Origin: Cephalotus follicularis | Taxonomy: Eukaryota > Streptophyta > Magnoliopsida > Oxalidales > Cephalotaceae | NCBI GenBank assembly: GCA_001972305.1 | Contig: BDDD01001597.1 | Span: 92,787 to 156,786 of the forward strand | Direction of reading: 5' to 3' | Length of the DNA stretch: 64,000 bases | Part shown: piece after piece, positions 46,573 through 57,360 of the stretch | How the letters are laid out: the number at the start of each line of letters is the position of its first letter | How positions within the stretch are numbered: position 1 is the first letter of the stretch | Made by a program: the position numbers and the translations under genes | The notes under the pieces: model-generated | Databases searched by the model: none | What the model was told of the DNA's origin: nothing | What the model saw: only the letters and a program-made list of their open reading frames with translations

Positions 46573-47159
46573 TGTCACACCCCGTTTTCCATTTTAAGAC
46601 AACATATAAAGTGGTCTGCAGTAATTAGCCTAGGCTTATCCCTTCCTCTATCAGTCCAGTTTCTGCAGTAACAGCCGACTGTTTCTCTTAACAGTCGGCT
46701 GGATTTCCTGAGGTAGTCGACTGCCATCCCAAGGCAGTCGACTTGTTTGCCTTGAGTACCAGGTAGTTGACTGTATTCATTTTACAGTCGACTGTTATGG
46801 GTAATATCGCATGCGTAGTCGACTGGTATTACGTTCCAGTCGACTGAATGTTCTGGCAGTCGACTGCTTAGCTGAGTAGTCGGCTGTTCTGGGCTGGACA
46901 GTGACAATAATTCACTGCTAAATCCATTCTACACCCAATTGGAACTTGTCCATAAGCATTGAATTATCAGAATAGCACCAATAAACATACATTGGCCTAA
47001 ACACAACTTAATTCATGCGTCATTCTCTGTTTTTATCATAAATCAAAGGACAACCCAATATTCAAGATATCAATCAGGAAAAATTGCCCTTTATTAATTC
47101 AAGGTAAAAGTACATTGAGGATTACAATAACACATGAAATTAAATTCCCGGGCGTTACA
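46573..47159 (-). repeat. Element B 3' LTR with two internal deletions
   Basis: 587 bp against 2603 bp in the partner LTR. Both termini are intact (TGTAACGCCCGGG...GGGTGTGACA). Compared with 48645-51247 it lacks about 1.15 kb after AACATATAAAGTGG and about 0.87 kb after GGACAACCCAA. The retained central block (46605-47050) is almost identical to 49835-50265. Confidence 0.92.
46672..46890. repeat. CAGTCGACTG module array in B 3' LTR
   Basis: About eleven copies of CAGTCGACTG / CAGTCGGCTG, several as perfect 10-bp palindromes. They occur in pairs with T-rich or GC-neutral spacers. Confidence 0.9.
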
Positions 47160-47202
47160 ATCCTCCCTCCTTCAAAGAAATTCGTCCCCGAATTTACATA
47201 CA

Positions 47203-48660
47203 CTAAAACAAATGCGGGTAACGCTCTCGGATATGCTCCTCACGCTCCCAAGCTGCTTCCTCTGGCCGATGAAACTGCCACTGAACCTTTACCATCGGGA
47301 TGGACCGGTTCCTTAGAGCTTGTGTCTTCCAATCCAGGATTCTCACGGGTGACTCCTCGCAGGATAGATCATCTCTTACCGTAACCGAGTCATGATCCAA
47401 GACATGTGATGGATCTTGGATATAACTTCGTAGCATCGATATATGGAAGACATCATGTACACTTGACAAAGCAGGAGGCAAGGCTAGCTGATAAGCTACC
47501 TCCCCAACCCTCTCCAGAATCTCGAAAGGACCAACGTAGCGTGGCGCTAATTTCCCCTTCCTCCCAAATCTCTGCACCCCTTTCCACGGAGATACTTTCA
47601 GAAACACGTGATCTCCCACACTAAAGGTTAAAGGCCTTCCCTTTACACTGTCGACGTAGCTCTTCTGCCTACTCTGTGCCGCTAGCAACTTCTATTTGAT
47701 GAACTTGACTTTCCCGGAAGTCTCCTCCACCAACTCCGACCCAAGCAATGGTCGATCTCCATCCTCGTCCCAACAGACAGGTGACCTACACTTCCTTCCA
47801 TACAGTGCCTCGTATGGAGCCATACCGATACTCGAGTGATAGCTGTTATTATATGAAAACTCAATTAGAGGGATATAGTCTTCCCAGGTCCCACCAAAGT
47901 CTATCACACAAGCCCGAAGCATATCTTCCAAGGTCTGGATGGTACGCTCTGACTGTCCATCTGTCTGAGGGTGGAAAGCAGTACTGAGATTCAATCTTGT
48001 TCCGAAGGCTGTCTGAAATCTCTTCTAGAAGTTGGAAGTGAAGATCGAATCCCTATCACAAACGATGCTTACCGGGACACCGTGCAGTCTCACAATCTCC
48101 TTCACATAAAGTCGAGCCAACTTGCTCGCTGAGTCAGTGACATGTGTGGGCAAGAAGTGTGCTGATTCGGTGAGTCTATCAACAATAACCCACAAGGCAT
48201 TATGACGATGCCTAGTCAGTGGAAATCCAGAAACAAAGTCCATCGTGATGTGTTCCCATTTCCACTCCGCCACTGGTAATGACTGCAACAGTCCTGCTGG
48301 TCTCTGATGTTCGGCCTTGACCCTCTGGCAAGTCAAACACTTTGCCACATACTCGAAAATCTCCCCCTTCATGTCGGGCCACCAGTAACACTTCCTCATG
48401 TCTTGATACATCTTGGTGCAACAAGGATGTATACTGTACAGGGATTTATGAGCGCCGTGAAGCAACCTACTCTTCAACTCTGGTTCCTTCGGAAGACACA
48501 CACGTCCCCGATATCTCATAATACCATCATCATGCACTCTAAAATCAGACTCCGAATCCAGATTCTCTCGAATCCGTTGCAACTCCGGATCATGTGGTTG
48601 TGCATCTTTGATGTAAGGCAGCAGCTCTGGTTCTACCCGCATGTTGTCACACCCCGTTTT
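47203..48660 (-). pseudogene. Element B integrase with chromodomain
   Basis: Best preserved integrase of the window. 48025-48660 carries [14 protein letters not shown]...[11 protein letters not shown] (zinc finger), [12 protein letters not shown] and [12 protein letters not shown]; the usual SDRDPRF has changed. A frame break near 48010 is followed by TAFHPQTDGQSERTIQ (Glu present) and LIEFSYNNSYHSSIGM (47692-47994). A single stop then precedes KLAPRYVGPFEILERVGEVAYQLALPP and a full chromodomain ending EAAWEREEHIRERYPHLF (47203-47688). The ORF begins inside the adjoining LTR (about 15 codons), an artefact of the internal deletion. Confidence 0.92.
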
Positions 48661-49166
48661 CCATTTAAGACAACATATAAAGTGGTAAGGCAATCAACAC
48701 AGGACAATTCAGCTCATGCAAGTATACCAAAAAAATAAAAACCTTGATAGCGGAAGCAATAACCTAAATGAGCCGAATTTAAAAACGCATCACGCATCCC
48801 ATACTACGTGATGCCCAACAAGATTCATATAAAACAAACAACATCATAGCCGAACGCCCATAAATGGAGCGTGATAAATACAGTAACGAGATAACAAATA
48901 TAATCCAAGTTACATTAATCCAAATTACAAGTCATTGTTCCATAAACCAGTACATAATTTAAGAGGAACTACACAGTCTTCTCTTTGAGCCTTCAAGCAT
49001 GCTCCACAACATATCCACTCCATCAATCTGTTACAGTAGGGGTTAGCCTTTGTCCTCACTCGGCTAAGTAGAAAAGTTTATGAATTACAGTTTAAGGTCA
49101 AGGTAATGCGTATCATGAATGAATGCATAATGATGCAGTATGACATGTAATTTTTCACAATATATC

Positions 49167-49310
49167 TCCGTATATACATATATAAAAATATATGCATGGT
49201 CACCGTACACGAATAACTCCGTCAATACATATAGAAATATATGCATGTTCACCGTACAAGGATAACTCCATAAAATACATATAGAAATATGTGCATGTTC
49301 ACAGAATAAC
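49167..49310. repeat. ~49-bp tandem repeat, three copies, in LTR B
   Basis: Units begin TCCGT or TCCAT at 49167, 49218 and 49267, and contain ATACATATAGAAATATATGC-like sequence followed by TTCACCGTAC. Confidence 0.9.
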
Positions 49311-49877
49311 TCCGTAATTTGTATCAACACAAGCAATAAGTATGTTCCAAAAGGAACCAGACAAACAAGTCACAACAACCGTCGCCACGTCCTGGCCCCA
49401 ACGTCATGCACCCTTACCCCATCCCGTTTGCGAACGGTTTGAAGCAAGTCCTCCGTAAGTTGTTTAGCACGACGGCTAACCCAACAGTCTCCGTATCTCA
49501 CAGTACAATACAAGCAATAAGTATAATCACTTGATCAAATATATTTATTTAAATATATTACTCCGTTCGCAAGTTGAAATAAGTTATAAGACTTAAAACA
49601 ATACATTTGGATTACATAGTCAATCCCTTAACAATTCTCCGTTTTTGGGGATACTTCCCCAGCCATTTTGAAAATATATAAATTCATATATTTGACAAAT
49701 ATATATTTTCGCAATAATGATTAAAATAATCATGCAAGCTTTTCAAAATGGTTAACACATTTAGAATCAACCATAATGTAATTCACTGTAATAATGCAAA
49801 CATATGCTCAGAATGCACCTAGGGTTATTGGTAATTAGCCTAGGAATATCTCTTCCTCTATCAGTCCAGTTTCTGCA

Positions 49878-50100
49878 GTAACAGCCGACTGTTTCTCTTA
49901 ACAGTCGGCTGGATTTCCTGAGATAGTCGATTGCCATCCCCAGGCAGTCGACTTGTTTGCCTCGAGTACCAGGCAGTCGACTGTATTCATTTTACAGTCG
50001 ACTGTTACGGGTAATATCGCATGCGTAGTCGACGGGTATTACGTTCCAGTCGACTGAATGTTCTGGCAGTTGACTTCTTAGCAGAGCAGTCGGCTGTTCT
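49878..50100. repeat. CAGTCGACTG module array (inner) in LTR B
   Basis: Same array as 46672-46890, with a few point differences mainly at the CpG of GTCGAC. Confidence 0.9.
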
Positions 50101-50927
50101 GGGCTGGACAGTGACAATAATTCACTGCTAAATCCATTCTACACCCAATTGGAACTTGTCCACAAGCATTCAATTATCAGAATAGCACCAATAAACATAC
50201 ATTGGCCTAAACACAACTTAATTCATGCGTCATTCTCTGTTTTTATCATAAATCAAAGGACAACCCAAATATGGCATTGCATGAAAATTCATTTCAATTC
50301 TCCATTCAAAATTTCAGTAAGCATGTTAGATTATCTATCCACAATAACCATAACATCAACACTACTGGAATCTACGACCAAAACAACAGTACCATTCATT
50401 TATAACCTAATTCAACTTAAACTCAAAGTGCATGCATAAAACTTTCTACAACTACCCCTACCTTTGATTTCAAGTTAGAAATCGGAAGTCCACCTCTTTA
50501 TGTCTCCTTTCCAGAATCTTTGAGCCTCCCAGAAGTTCTAAGAATAGCCAAGCAACTCCAATCCAAGCTCCAAGCTTTAACAAGGGTGAACCTCACACTT
50601 CCTCTCTATTTCTCCTTTAATCTCTCACTGTTTTCACTCTCAAAATCTCTGGTACATTCTTAGCAGATTGTAAGGTGAGAGAGACGAAGGCAGGAAGCAT
50701 TTTATGTAGCCTCCTCTCCTTCCACCCGTTGCATGGTATAAAAGCCCCTTTCTCTCCCAAGCACATGCACACACTCACACTTGTCATTTTTTATCTTTTT
50801 CTCTGTTCTTGCAGGTCCTGGCGCGGTATGCATGATCAACACGTCCTCTTCATGACCAGAGGGCGCCTGCAAGTGATCTTATCAAGGGCTGCATGTGATC
50901 TCGTCACATGCAGATAAAACAGAGCAC

Positions 50928-51070
50928 GATCCAGTCGACTGCCATTCCCTGGCAGTCGACTGCCTCGACTGGCAGTCTGTGCCAAGTGTCACGACAGTGG
51001 CCAGTCGGCTGGTTCCTCACACCAGTCGACTGCCTCCCCCTCTAGCCCAATAGTCGGCTGGTACAACTCA
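50928..51070. repeat. CAGTCGACTG module array (near LTR start) in LTR B
   Basis: About seven modules 180-320 bp from the LTR start. The homologous array in the fragment at 924-1085 has GTCGGC instead of GTCGAC at several positions. Confidence 0.9.
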
Positions 51071-51247
51071 CTAGTCAGTTATCCAGGCCAAAAATCCCCA
51101 CAATTATACTTAGAATCACACTTCCAAATGCTCTAAGTCAGCTTAATATTCAAGATATCAATCAGGAAAAATTGCCCTTTATTAATTCAAGGTAAAAGTA
51201 CATTGAGGATTACAATAACACATGAAATTAAATTCCCGGGAGTGACA

Positions 51248-52330
51248 ATGGTCCTTAATAGACTTAGAATACACCAGGATATCGATAAAGACCACAACGA
51301 ACTGGTCTAGATATGGACTAAACACCTGGTTCATCAAGAACATGAATGTACCTGGGGCGTTGGTCTCCCCAAAAGGTATTACTACGAAATTACAGTGTCC
51401 ATACCGTGACCTAAAAGCAGTCTTTGGAACATCTTCTGCTCAAACCATGAGCTGATGATATCCTATCCTCAAATCTAACTTGGAGAACACTGATGATCCT
51501 TTCAACTGATCGAACAACTCATCGATGTGTGGTAACGGGTAATTATTCTTTACAGTAGCCTTATTAAGCTGTCGGTAATTAACGCACATTCTCAAGGATC
51601 CATCTTTCCTTTTAACAAACAGAACAGGCTCTCCCCATGGGGAAACACTTCGGTGTGATGAATCCTTTGTCAAGTAACTCTTATAACTGTAACTTCAACT
51701 CCTTCAACTTAGGAGGGGCCATATGATCAGGAGCCATCGATATAGGTGTTGTCCCTGGCAACAAATCTATAATGAACTATGTGTCCCTCTCCGGTGGTAA
51801 GGATGTCAACTCCTTCAGAAATACGTCCGGGTATTCAAAAACGATTGCAACATCCGCTAACCTCGGTACCCACTTCCTGTTATCCATTACATGTGCTAGG
51901 AAGCCATAACAACCCTGTCTCATAAGCTTGTCAGCGTTAAGGGCTGATATCATCTGAACTGGCTGATGATCTAAAGTTCCAATAAACAAGAACTGTGACT
52001 GTCCTGGCATGCTAAAGATTACGACCTTCCCATTACAATCCACGTGAGCATAATACGTAGATAACCAGTCCATTCCTAGGATCACATCTAGCTAACCCAT
52101 CGGTGACACGATAAGGTTTGCTAGTAAGGTATGTCTTGCGATCTCTACAACACAAGACCTGCATACCCATTCTGAAACAAGTGATTCTCCTACTAGGGTA
52201 CTAACCTACATCATAAAAGGTAAAGGCTGTGGATCTACGCCAACATGGCATACAAAATGTGATGCAATGTATGAATGGGACGACCCTAGATCTATAAGAA
52301 CTCGTGCCATACACTAGGAGATATGAATAG
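51248..52330 (-). pseudogene. Element E protease and RT N-terminal half
   Basis: Protease: VLIDLGSSHSYIA (about 52260-52310) holds DLG in place of D(T/S)G, then MILGMDWLSTYYAHVDCN (51777-52085) to EYPDVFLKELTSLPPERD, the RT linker. RT fingers [35 protein letters not shown] and [12 protein letters not shown] (51440-51673). The active site near 51260-51290 reads VFID-ILVYS with one Asp codon missing, so the essential second Asp is lost. Element B interrupts just after SKSIKDH. Confidence 0.9.
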
Positions 52331-53863
52331 TGCCTCCTATTACAGATGCAGATCCTCCTACTACGCTCTGGTCCATACCATATACTCTACCATGCATAGT
52401 AGGTGTTGATCCCATAGGTTGTTTGTCGCGGTCTCTCCCTGCAGCAAAAGGCAAACTAGTGCTAAGTCGACCCTTATACAGCTGTCCAGAACCACTGCCT
52501 AGCTGATAACGCATACTCTGCTTCTACTGAGAACCTCCCTGTCCTGGCTGAGTTCTTGGACCATATCTATAATAAGTACACTCCCTTGTGACGTAATCGG
52601 AACCTCCATAATTCATACACTTGCCAGCCTTCAACCAACAATTATCTGCTGTATGGTTTGTGAGTCCACAATGTACGCACGGTTCAATGGAAGTCTGATT
52701 TCCATCACCGAAAAATCTACGCTAACCTCTCTATGTTTCTTGGTTCCTCTGTTGAGAACTTTCTCTTCTATGCTTCTGTCGAAGGCTATGACTTCTTCTC
52801 CCTTGTCGTGATCCCCTAGATTGACTCCTTGTCAAGAAAAACTGGAAGGACTACCGGTACTCTGAGGTGAACCGCCTTGTCCTGGACTGCTGTTACCAGA
52901 TCTCGAAGATTTGTTACTACTCCCCGAACTCTTTCCTGACTGCCATCCAAAAGAAGTAGATCTATTACGATCTGTCTAAATCCGTAAATTATGAAACTCC
53001 TCCAATAATGACTCAGCATCTCTGTCTTTGCTAGTTAAGTCTATCAAAGATCTCAATCTGAGCGATGCCAGTCTTTGTCTGATATCTAGTCTGAGGCCAC
53101 CAACAAACCTCTTAGCTTTTCTCACTTCTGTACGGACCATGTGCGGAGCTACTCATGACAATTATACGAATTTGGACTCATACTAGGCTACAGTCATGGT
53201 ACCCTGGGTAAAGGCAAGAAATTCTGCTTCCATCTTATCGACTTCAGCCTCAAGATAGTACGGTGCATTAAACTTTACTCTGAAATGATCCCATGAATTC
53301 GGTATCCCATTTTCCTCCCAGGAGTGGGCAACCATGTTCCACCAATGTTTTGCTTTGCCTTGCAGCATATATGTGGCAAAGCCAACTTTCTCTGAATCTG
53401 AGCATTTCAAGACTCGAAAGATTTTATTCATCTGCATAAGACATCTCTCGGCGGCAATTGGATTAGGATCCCCTATAAAAGCTGGTGGATTCAGCCTTAA
53501 GAATCCGGCTAAGGGATCCTCCTTAGGTGTAGGCAAGTCAATAGATCTCCTCGATGTTTCTGAACGTCTAGGGGGCCTTAAAACTGGAGTATGGTCTGGT
53601 GCTTCTGATGCACGCCTAACCAGTCTCGCAGTTAGGGCTTGCTCAGCTATAGATGAATGTCGTTACATGAACTCATTCATCTTGTTCATCATGCTATACA
53701 TATTCTTCATGAAACCTCGAGATCCTTCTTGACCAGGAGCATCGAAATCTACTTTTTGGTTCACATTCTATTCTACTGGCTCATCCACACTTCCACTGGC
53801 CCGGGTACATCAGGTTGACGGCCCTGCCTTAGGCTTTCCTTTAGCTCCTCTTTGACCTTCCAT
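52331..53863 (-). pseudogene. Element E gag (broken)
   Basis: Start at the ATG at 53863 (MEGQRGAKGKPKAGPS), with stops soon after. The capsid-like region GFLRLNPPAFIGDPNPIAAE and YMLQGKAKHWWNMV is open at 53183-53536. A basic, Ser/Arg-rich region follows in broken frames, then the zinc knuckle CVHCGLTNHTADNC (about 52640-52680) and a second, decayed knuckle CMNYGGSDYVTREC. The layout is normal for chromovirus gag. Several frameshifts make it non-functional. Confidence 0.88.
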
Positions 53864-54017
53864 ATCTACCATATATAAGAGACAAAAGTCAGCTATTGAA
53901 CTCATAATCATAACTCCAAACGGATATAGCAATCAGTAGGCTTATCATTATCACTCATTCCGCTAGCAACCTTATCCATATTCCTTAATTCCAACAATCA
54001 GGGACCATAATAGGTCT
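53864..54017 (-). other. Element E untranslated leader
   Basis: Short leader between PBS and gag with no ORF. It is much shorter than in element A and has no counterpart of A's upstream ORF. Confidence 0.75.
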
Positions 54018-54028
54018 CTCTGATACCA
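54018..54028 (-). other. Element E primer-binding site (tRNA-iMet)
   Basis: Minus-strand TGGTATCAGAG, 7 bp inside the LTR end GGGCATGACA. Confidence 0.92.
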
Positions 54029-54035
54029 CTCAAGT

Positions 54036-54573
54036 TGTCATGCCCTGAACCCAAAGGTTGCCCCCCAGGCTCGACACGTGGAAGGTCCAACCATAACATC
54101 CATACACTCCTTGGAAAGGTTATAAAATTTAAAACTTTAAAACACCATATGCATGTGGAAGATAACATCAAAATCCATATAGATAAGCCCATCCATAAAA
54201 CATCATGCTATATAAACATCTTATGCACTACCACAAGCAGGCAGGTGAATAGCTAAAAGTATAACTTGTCTCTTATACATGCTAAACCATAAATACAAGG
54301 TAGGGATCGGAGCTATGCTACAAGAAAGTCTCGCACTGCTATCCATCCTGTCTGCTATCCCGGAGTGTCACCTGGACCTGAGCCTGACCCATTTCACAGT
54401 AGGGAAATGGGTCAGCGACATAATGGCTTGTAGGGTATACAAAATTCTATGCAATGGTATACAACAGATGTAATAGTATGCCATGAAATGCATCGGCATA
54501 ATAGTGTGATTGCGTGCAATACAATAACTTTGTGTGCATGGCAAGTCATATACATAAATAGCAAGTGCCAACT
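54036..54573 (-). repeat. Element E 5' LTR, distal part
   Basis: Closely matches 41657-42185 of the 3' LTR, including GGCTCGACACGTGG and ATATGCATGTGGAAGATAACATC. It is cut at 54574 by LTR F. Confidence 0.93.
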
Positions 54574-54694
54574 TGTAATATCTCATTTCTATGCTTACGT
54601 GTTTATCGTTTTACGACGTGTTTATGTCTTTTTTTATATGCTATAGTAATTGGACTCTTGATTTTACTAGAAATCTTTTATTTTTGTTTTGGGC

Positions 54695-54840
54695 TCAAAA
54701 CGTTGACGCTTTCGTCAGAATCGTCCACGCTTTGGTTTAGTGGGACACGTGCATGCCTAAATTTGTGACATCGGCGCGTTTTATCTTAAAAGGATTAACT
54801 GTCGATGCTTTTTGCATACCGTCGATGCTTTAGTCAGATT
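54695..54840. repeat. GTCGAC-type modules near the start of LTR F
   Basis: AACGTTGACGCTTTCG, CGTCCACGCTTTGG, ACTGTCGATGCTTTTTG and ACCGTCGATGCTTTAG lie 120-270 bp from the LTR start. A second cluster lies at 55547-55670. Confidence 0.7.
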
Positions 54841-56419
54841 TCCTTATTATTTTGGATGGTGACTTGCTTACGGAAAAGGAGGTTTTTGCCATTTTTGTTG
54901 ATCCGATTTTTCCTTCTTTGTTTGGACTCCTATATGCATGAAAGGAAAACATTAGTTACATGATTTTTGTCATTATTTCACACGTTTTCTGGACTTTTAA
55001 AACTGGTTATTTCATTTTGAGAAAACAATATGCATTTTTAAAACACACCAGAGCAGCAGCTTTGTCAGCCTCGATTTTGACGTCTTTTGATGGTATTTTC
55101 TAAACGAAAGTTAGAGTTTTGATTACCTAGTTTCGATATCAATCATTAAATTTTATTAAAAACGGTTAGAATTTATCTTTGAGCATGATTTTAGAGGCCT
55201 GTTTGATATAAAATTCTGTTGTTTTTAATTTGTTCATCTACATGATTTTTTTTTTGTATATTTCGTTATACTAATATTTAAAGCAAAGAAACTATTTTAT
55301 AGATATATACATGTTACTGTTTTTAAACGGTTAGATTTTTGTAAACTGGTAATATACCAGGATTTATGTTTCAAAACTGTTGATACATATGTCTGGCATT
55401 TTGTATGAAATCACATGTATATAATGATGATTTAAACATATAAATCATTATTTAGTACTTGCATGTTGTTGTTTATGATTTGTACTTGTGAAAAATTAAA
55501 TTTGTTCATAATTTTAAACTGATTTTTCTGCTTTTGGTATTACATCTTCGACGCAAGTGTCGATGCCTACCGTAAACCGTCGATGCCTCTGTGTATGAAA
55601 ATGTTTTTAAAACGCATGCATAGGACTAACCGTCGACGTCTGTCTTTTGAGCGTCGCCGCTTTAGTTGCAGTTTCTGATATTTGCATTTTTGTAGTGTGA
55701 TGTTTGGGTTTAATTTTATTAGGGTTGTGATATCATCCATGGTGGAGATTAGGATACTCCTTGTTTGCTTCTTTTCTTTATTCGAGTTTGTTTAGTTTCG
55801 ATTGGCGAAGGTACGGATATTTCTTGTTTCTTTCTGCTATTCTTTGATTTTATTGAAATAGACTTCTGAGATACTCGGTTTTATTTGAATAAAATATGTT
55901 TTATTACTAAGTTTAATATTACCGATTTTATATTCTGTGCTTCATTTTCACTATCGAAAATATGTTATTTAGAACATGACTTTCACTTTCGGAAGTATGT
56001 TAAACTTCCAGATACAGAGAAGATTATGTTTTTAGATATGGCTTTTATGAAAGTATATTGGTGATTCTTATTAAATAATTTCAGATATGTCTGGAGACAA
56101 TATGCATGTGTATGTTTTGAAATGTTTTAATGAATAAAACAATGTTTTAGTATAATAACATACAGAGAAAAATCTACCTATAAGGTATCATAGACATGTT
56201 CCTTTAGCACGGAGGACATGACACTTACCGTGGTAGTGTTATCGGTCTACGGCGTCTCTTTTTATATGTATCATGAGGGTAGGGTATGGATCTTTTTGAG
56301 GCGTATGAGTCGACTCTAGTTATTGTCGGATTCAGAAATTCGGATTCAGAGGATTGATTGTGTAGTGCCGTACACGTCTTCCCGTCAGACCATGTGGGCC
56401 ACGCGAACCCCTTGCAAAC

Positions 56420-56423
56420 CATA

Positions 56424-56454
<31 letters not shown>

Positions 56455-56455
56455 G
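56420..56455 (+). repeat. (AT)n(GTAT)n microsatellite in LTR F
   Basis: A run of AT dinucleotides followed by about six GTAT units. Confidence 0.95.
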
Positions 56456-57049
56456 TACATCAAATTATTTGTTATGGGATTATAAAATCAGATATAGATT
56501 TGAAGTATGATTTATGATACTATGCTTTTCAAAAGCTTATGAAGATTTTTATAACGGTTCTATTCAAATATTCAGCTTTAGATTATAAAGGATATTTAAC
56601 CGTATTATTTGTTGATTTTATTTGAGGTCCACATAATTGTTTATCTTTTAAATGTCCGTTTACTATTTTATTTTCCTTATCGGTACTGAGGTTTGCTCAG
56701 CCTCTTTTTGTTTCCATGCGGCAGGATTTCAGGAGCATCGGGGAAATGTCTGAGAGAGATATCCACCTTGTGTCTGAGGATCACCTAGGATTTAATCCTA
56801 CCCTGTTTCAGTTATTTCTTGGTCATGTTTAGGCCAGTTATTTGAACAATGTTAAGATTTTGGTTTATGTTTTAAGAATTTAGTTTTGATTTTGGATAAG
56901 TTAATGTTTTTGAATTATGTTTCAGATTATGATATGAATTAGACCATCACGTTTTGAATAAAGATAAGAATTGAGTCTTATGATCTATTATGTGTAAATT
57001 ATGTTATTGTACCTGGAAGGGCTCCCACCTTCGGGAGTGTTACAGATTA

Positions 57050-57060
57050 TGGTATCAGAG
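57050..57060 (+). other. Element F primer-binding site (tRNA-iMet)
   Basis: TGGTATCAGAG, 5 bp downstream of the LTR end GTGTTACA. Confidence 0.93.
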
Positions 57061-57215
57061 AGATAGGTTTGTTCCTTAGAAGACCTAACTAGGTTGGACC
57101 TGTGAGATTGGGTAGACTTTGGGTTAGCGCTTTTTTGTTATGGTCTTTTCGATATGTCTTTTGTTTCACTTTCTAATTCTTTTTATCTTTATCTGTCTTA
57201 GCCTATGTTGCGTAG

Positions 57216-57360
57216 ATGGTGCGAACAAGGAACACTCCTCAGAGGACCGATCCAGATGTGGCTCGGGATGAAGTAAGAAATGAGCCTGGTGTGCACGAAG
57301 CGGTATGACAGGCAGTGGCGCAAGAAGTGAACCGAGTGATGCAGCAGCATAATCCTGGAC
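57216..57360 (+). pseudogene. Element F gag, N-terminal stub
   Basis: ATG at 57216 starts MVRTRNTPQRTDPDVARDE, with one stop after about 28 codons, then QAVAQEVNRVMQQHNPGH. An Arg-rich start then a helical acidic-polar region is typical of the first residues of gypsy gag. The frame ends at the junction with LTR E. Its position relative to the PBS supports the start. Confidence 0.7.

Larger units (their letters stand above)
46573..51247 (-). mobile_element. Element B: internally deleted Tekay-type chromovirus nested in E
   Basis: LTR-integrase-LTR structure flanked by a perfect duplication ATGGT (46568-46572 and 51248-51252). RT of E reads across the site: [14 protein letters not shown] on one side and LYAKFGKCEFW on the other. 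The internal region (47160-48644) contains only pol from the RNase H-integrase linker to the chromodomain. PBS, leader, gag, protease, RT and RNase H are missing, and the deletion ends exactly at the inner end of the 5' LTR. Confidence 0.95.
48645..51247 (-). repeat. Element B 5' LTR
   Basis: 2603 bp. Minus strand starts TGTCACTCCCGGGAATTT at 51247 and ends AAACGGGGTGTGACA at 48645. No PBS follows: pol sequence begins directly. It includes two GTCGAC module arrays, a ~49-bp tandem repeat and a transcribed-like block with the words AGCCTTTGTCCTCACTCGGCTAAG. It is the most complete copy of the B family in the window. Confidence 0.93.
54574..57360 (+). mobile_element. Element F: 5' LTR, PBS and first gag codons, plus strand
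   Basis: Plus-strand LTR (54574-57044, TGTAATATCTC...GGGAGTGTTACA), then PBS and a leader, then gag up to about 57360, where LTR E sequence resumes. The opposite half of F and 1.3 kb of LTR E are missing. No matching target duplication is possible to test. This is a truncated insertion joined to E by deletion or recombination. Confidence 0.88.

Noticed and set aside
48640-51252. 48645-51247 as a solo LTR inserted into B pol
   Set aside because: Flanks CATGT and ATGGT do not match, while ATGGT matches the left flank of 46573 exactly, so the block 46573-51247 is one insertion.
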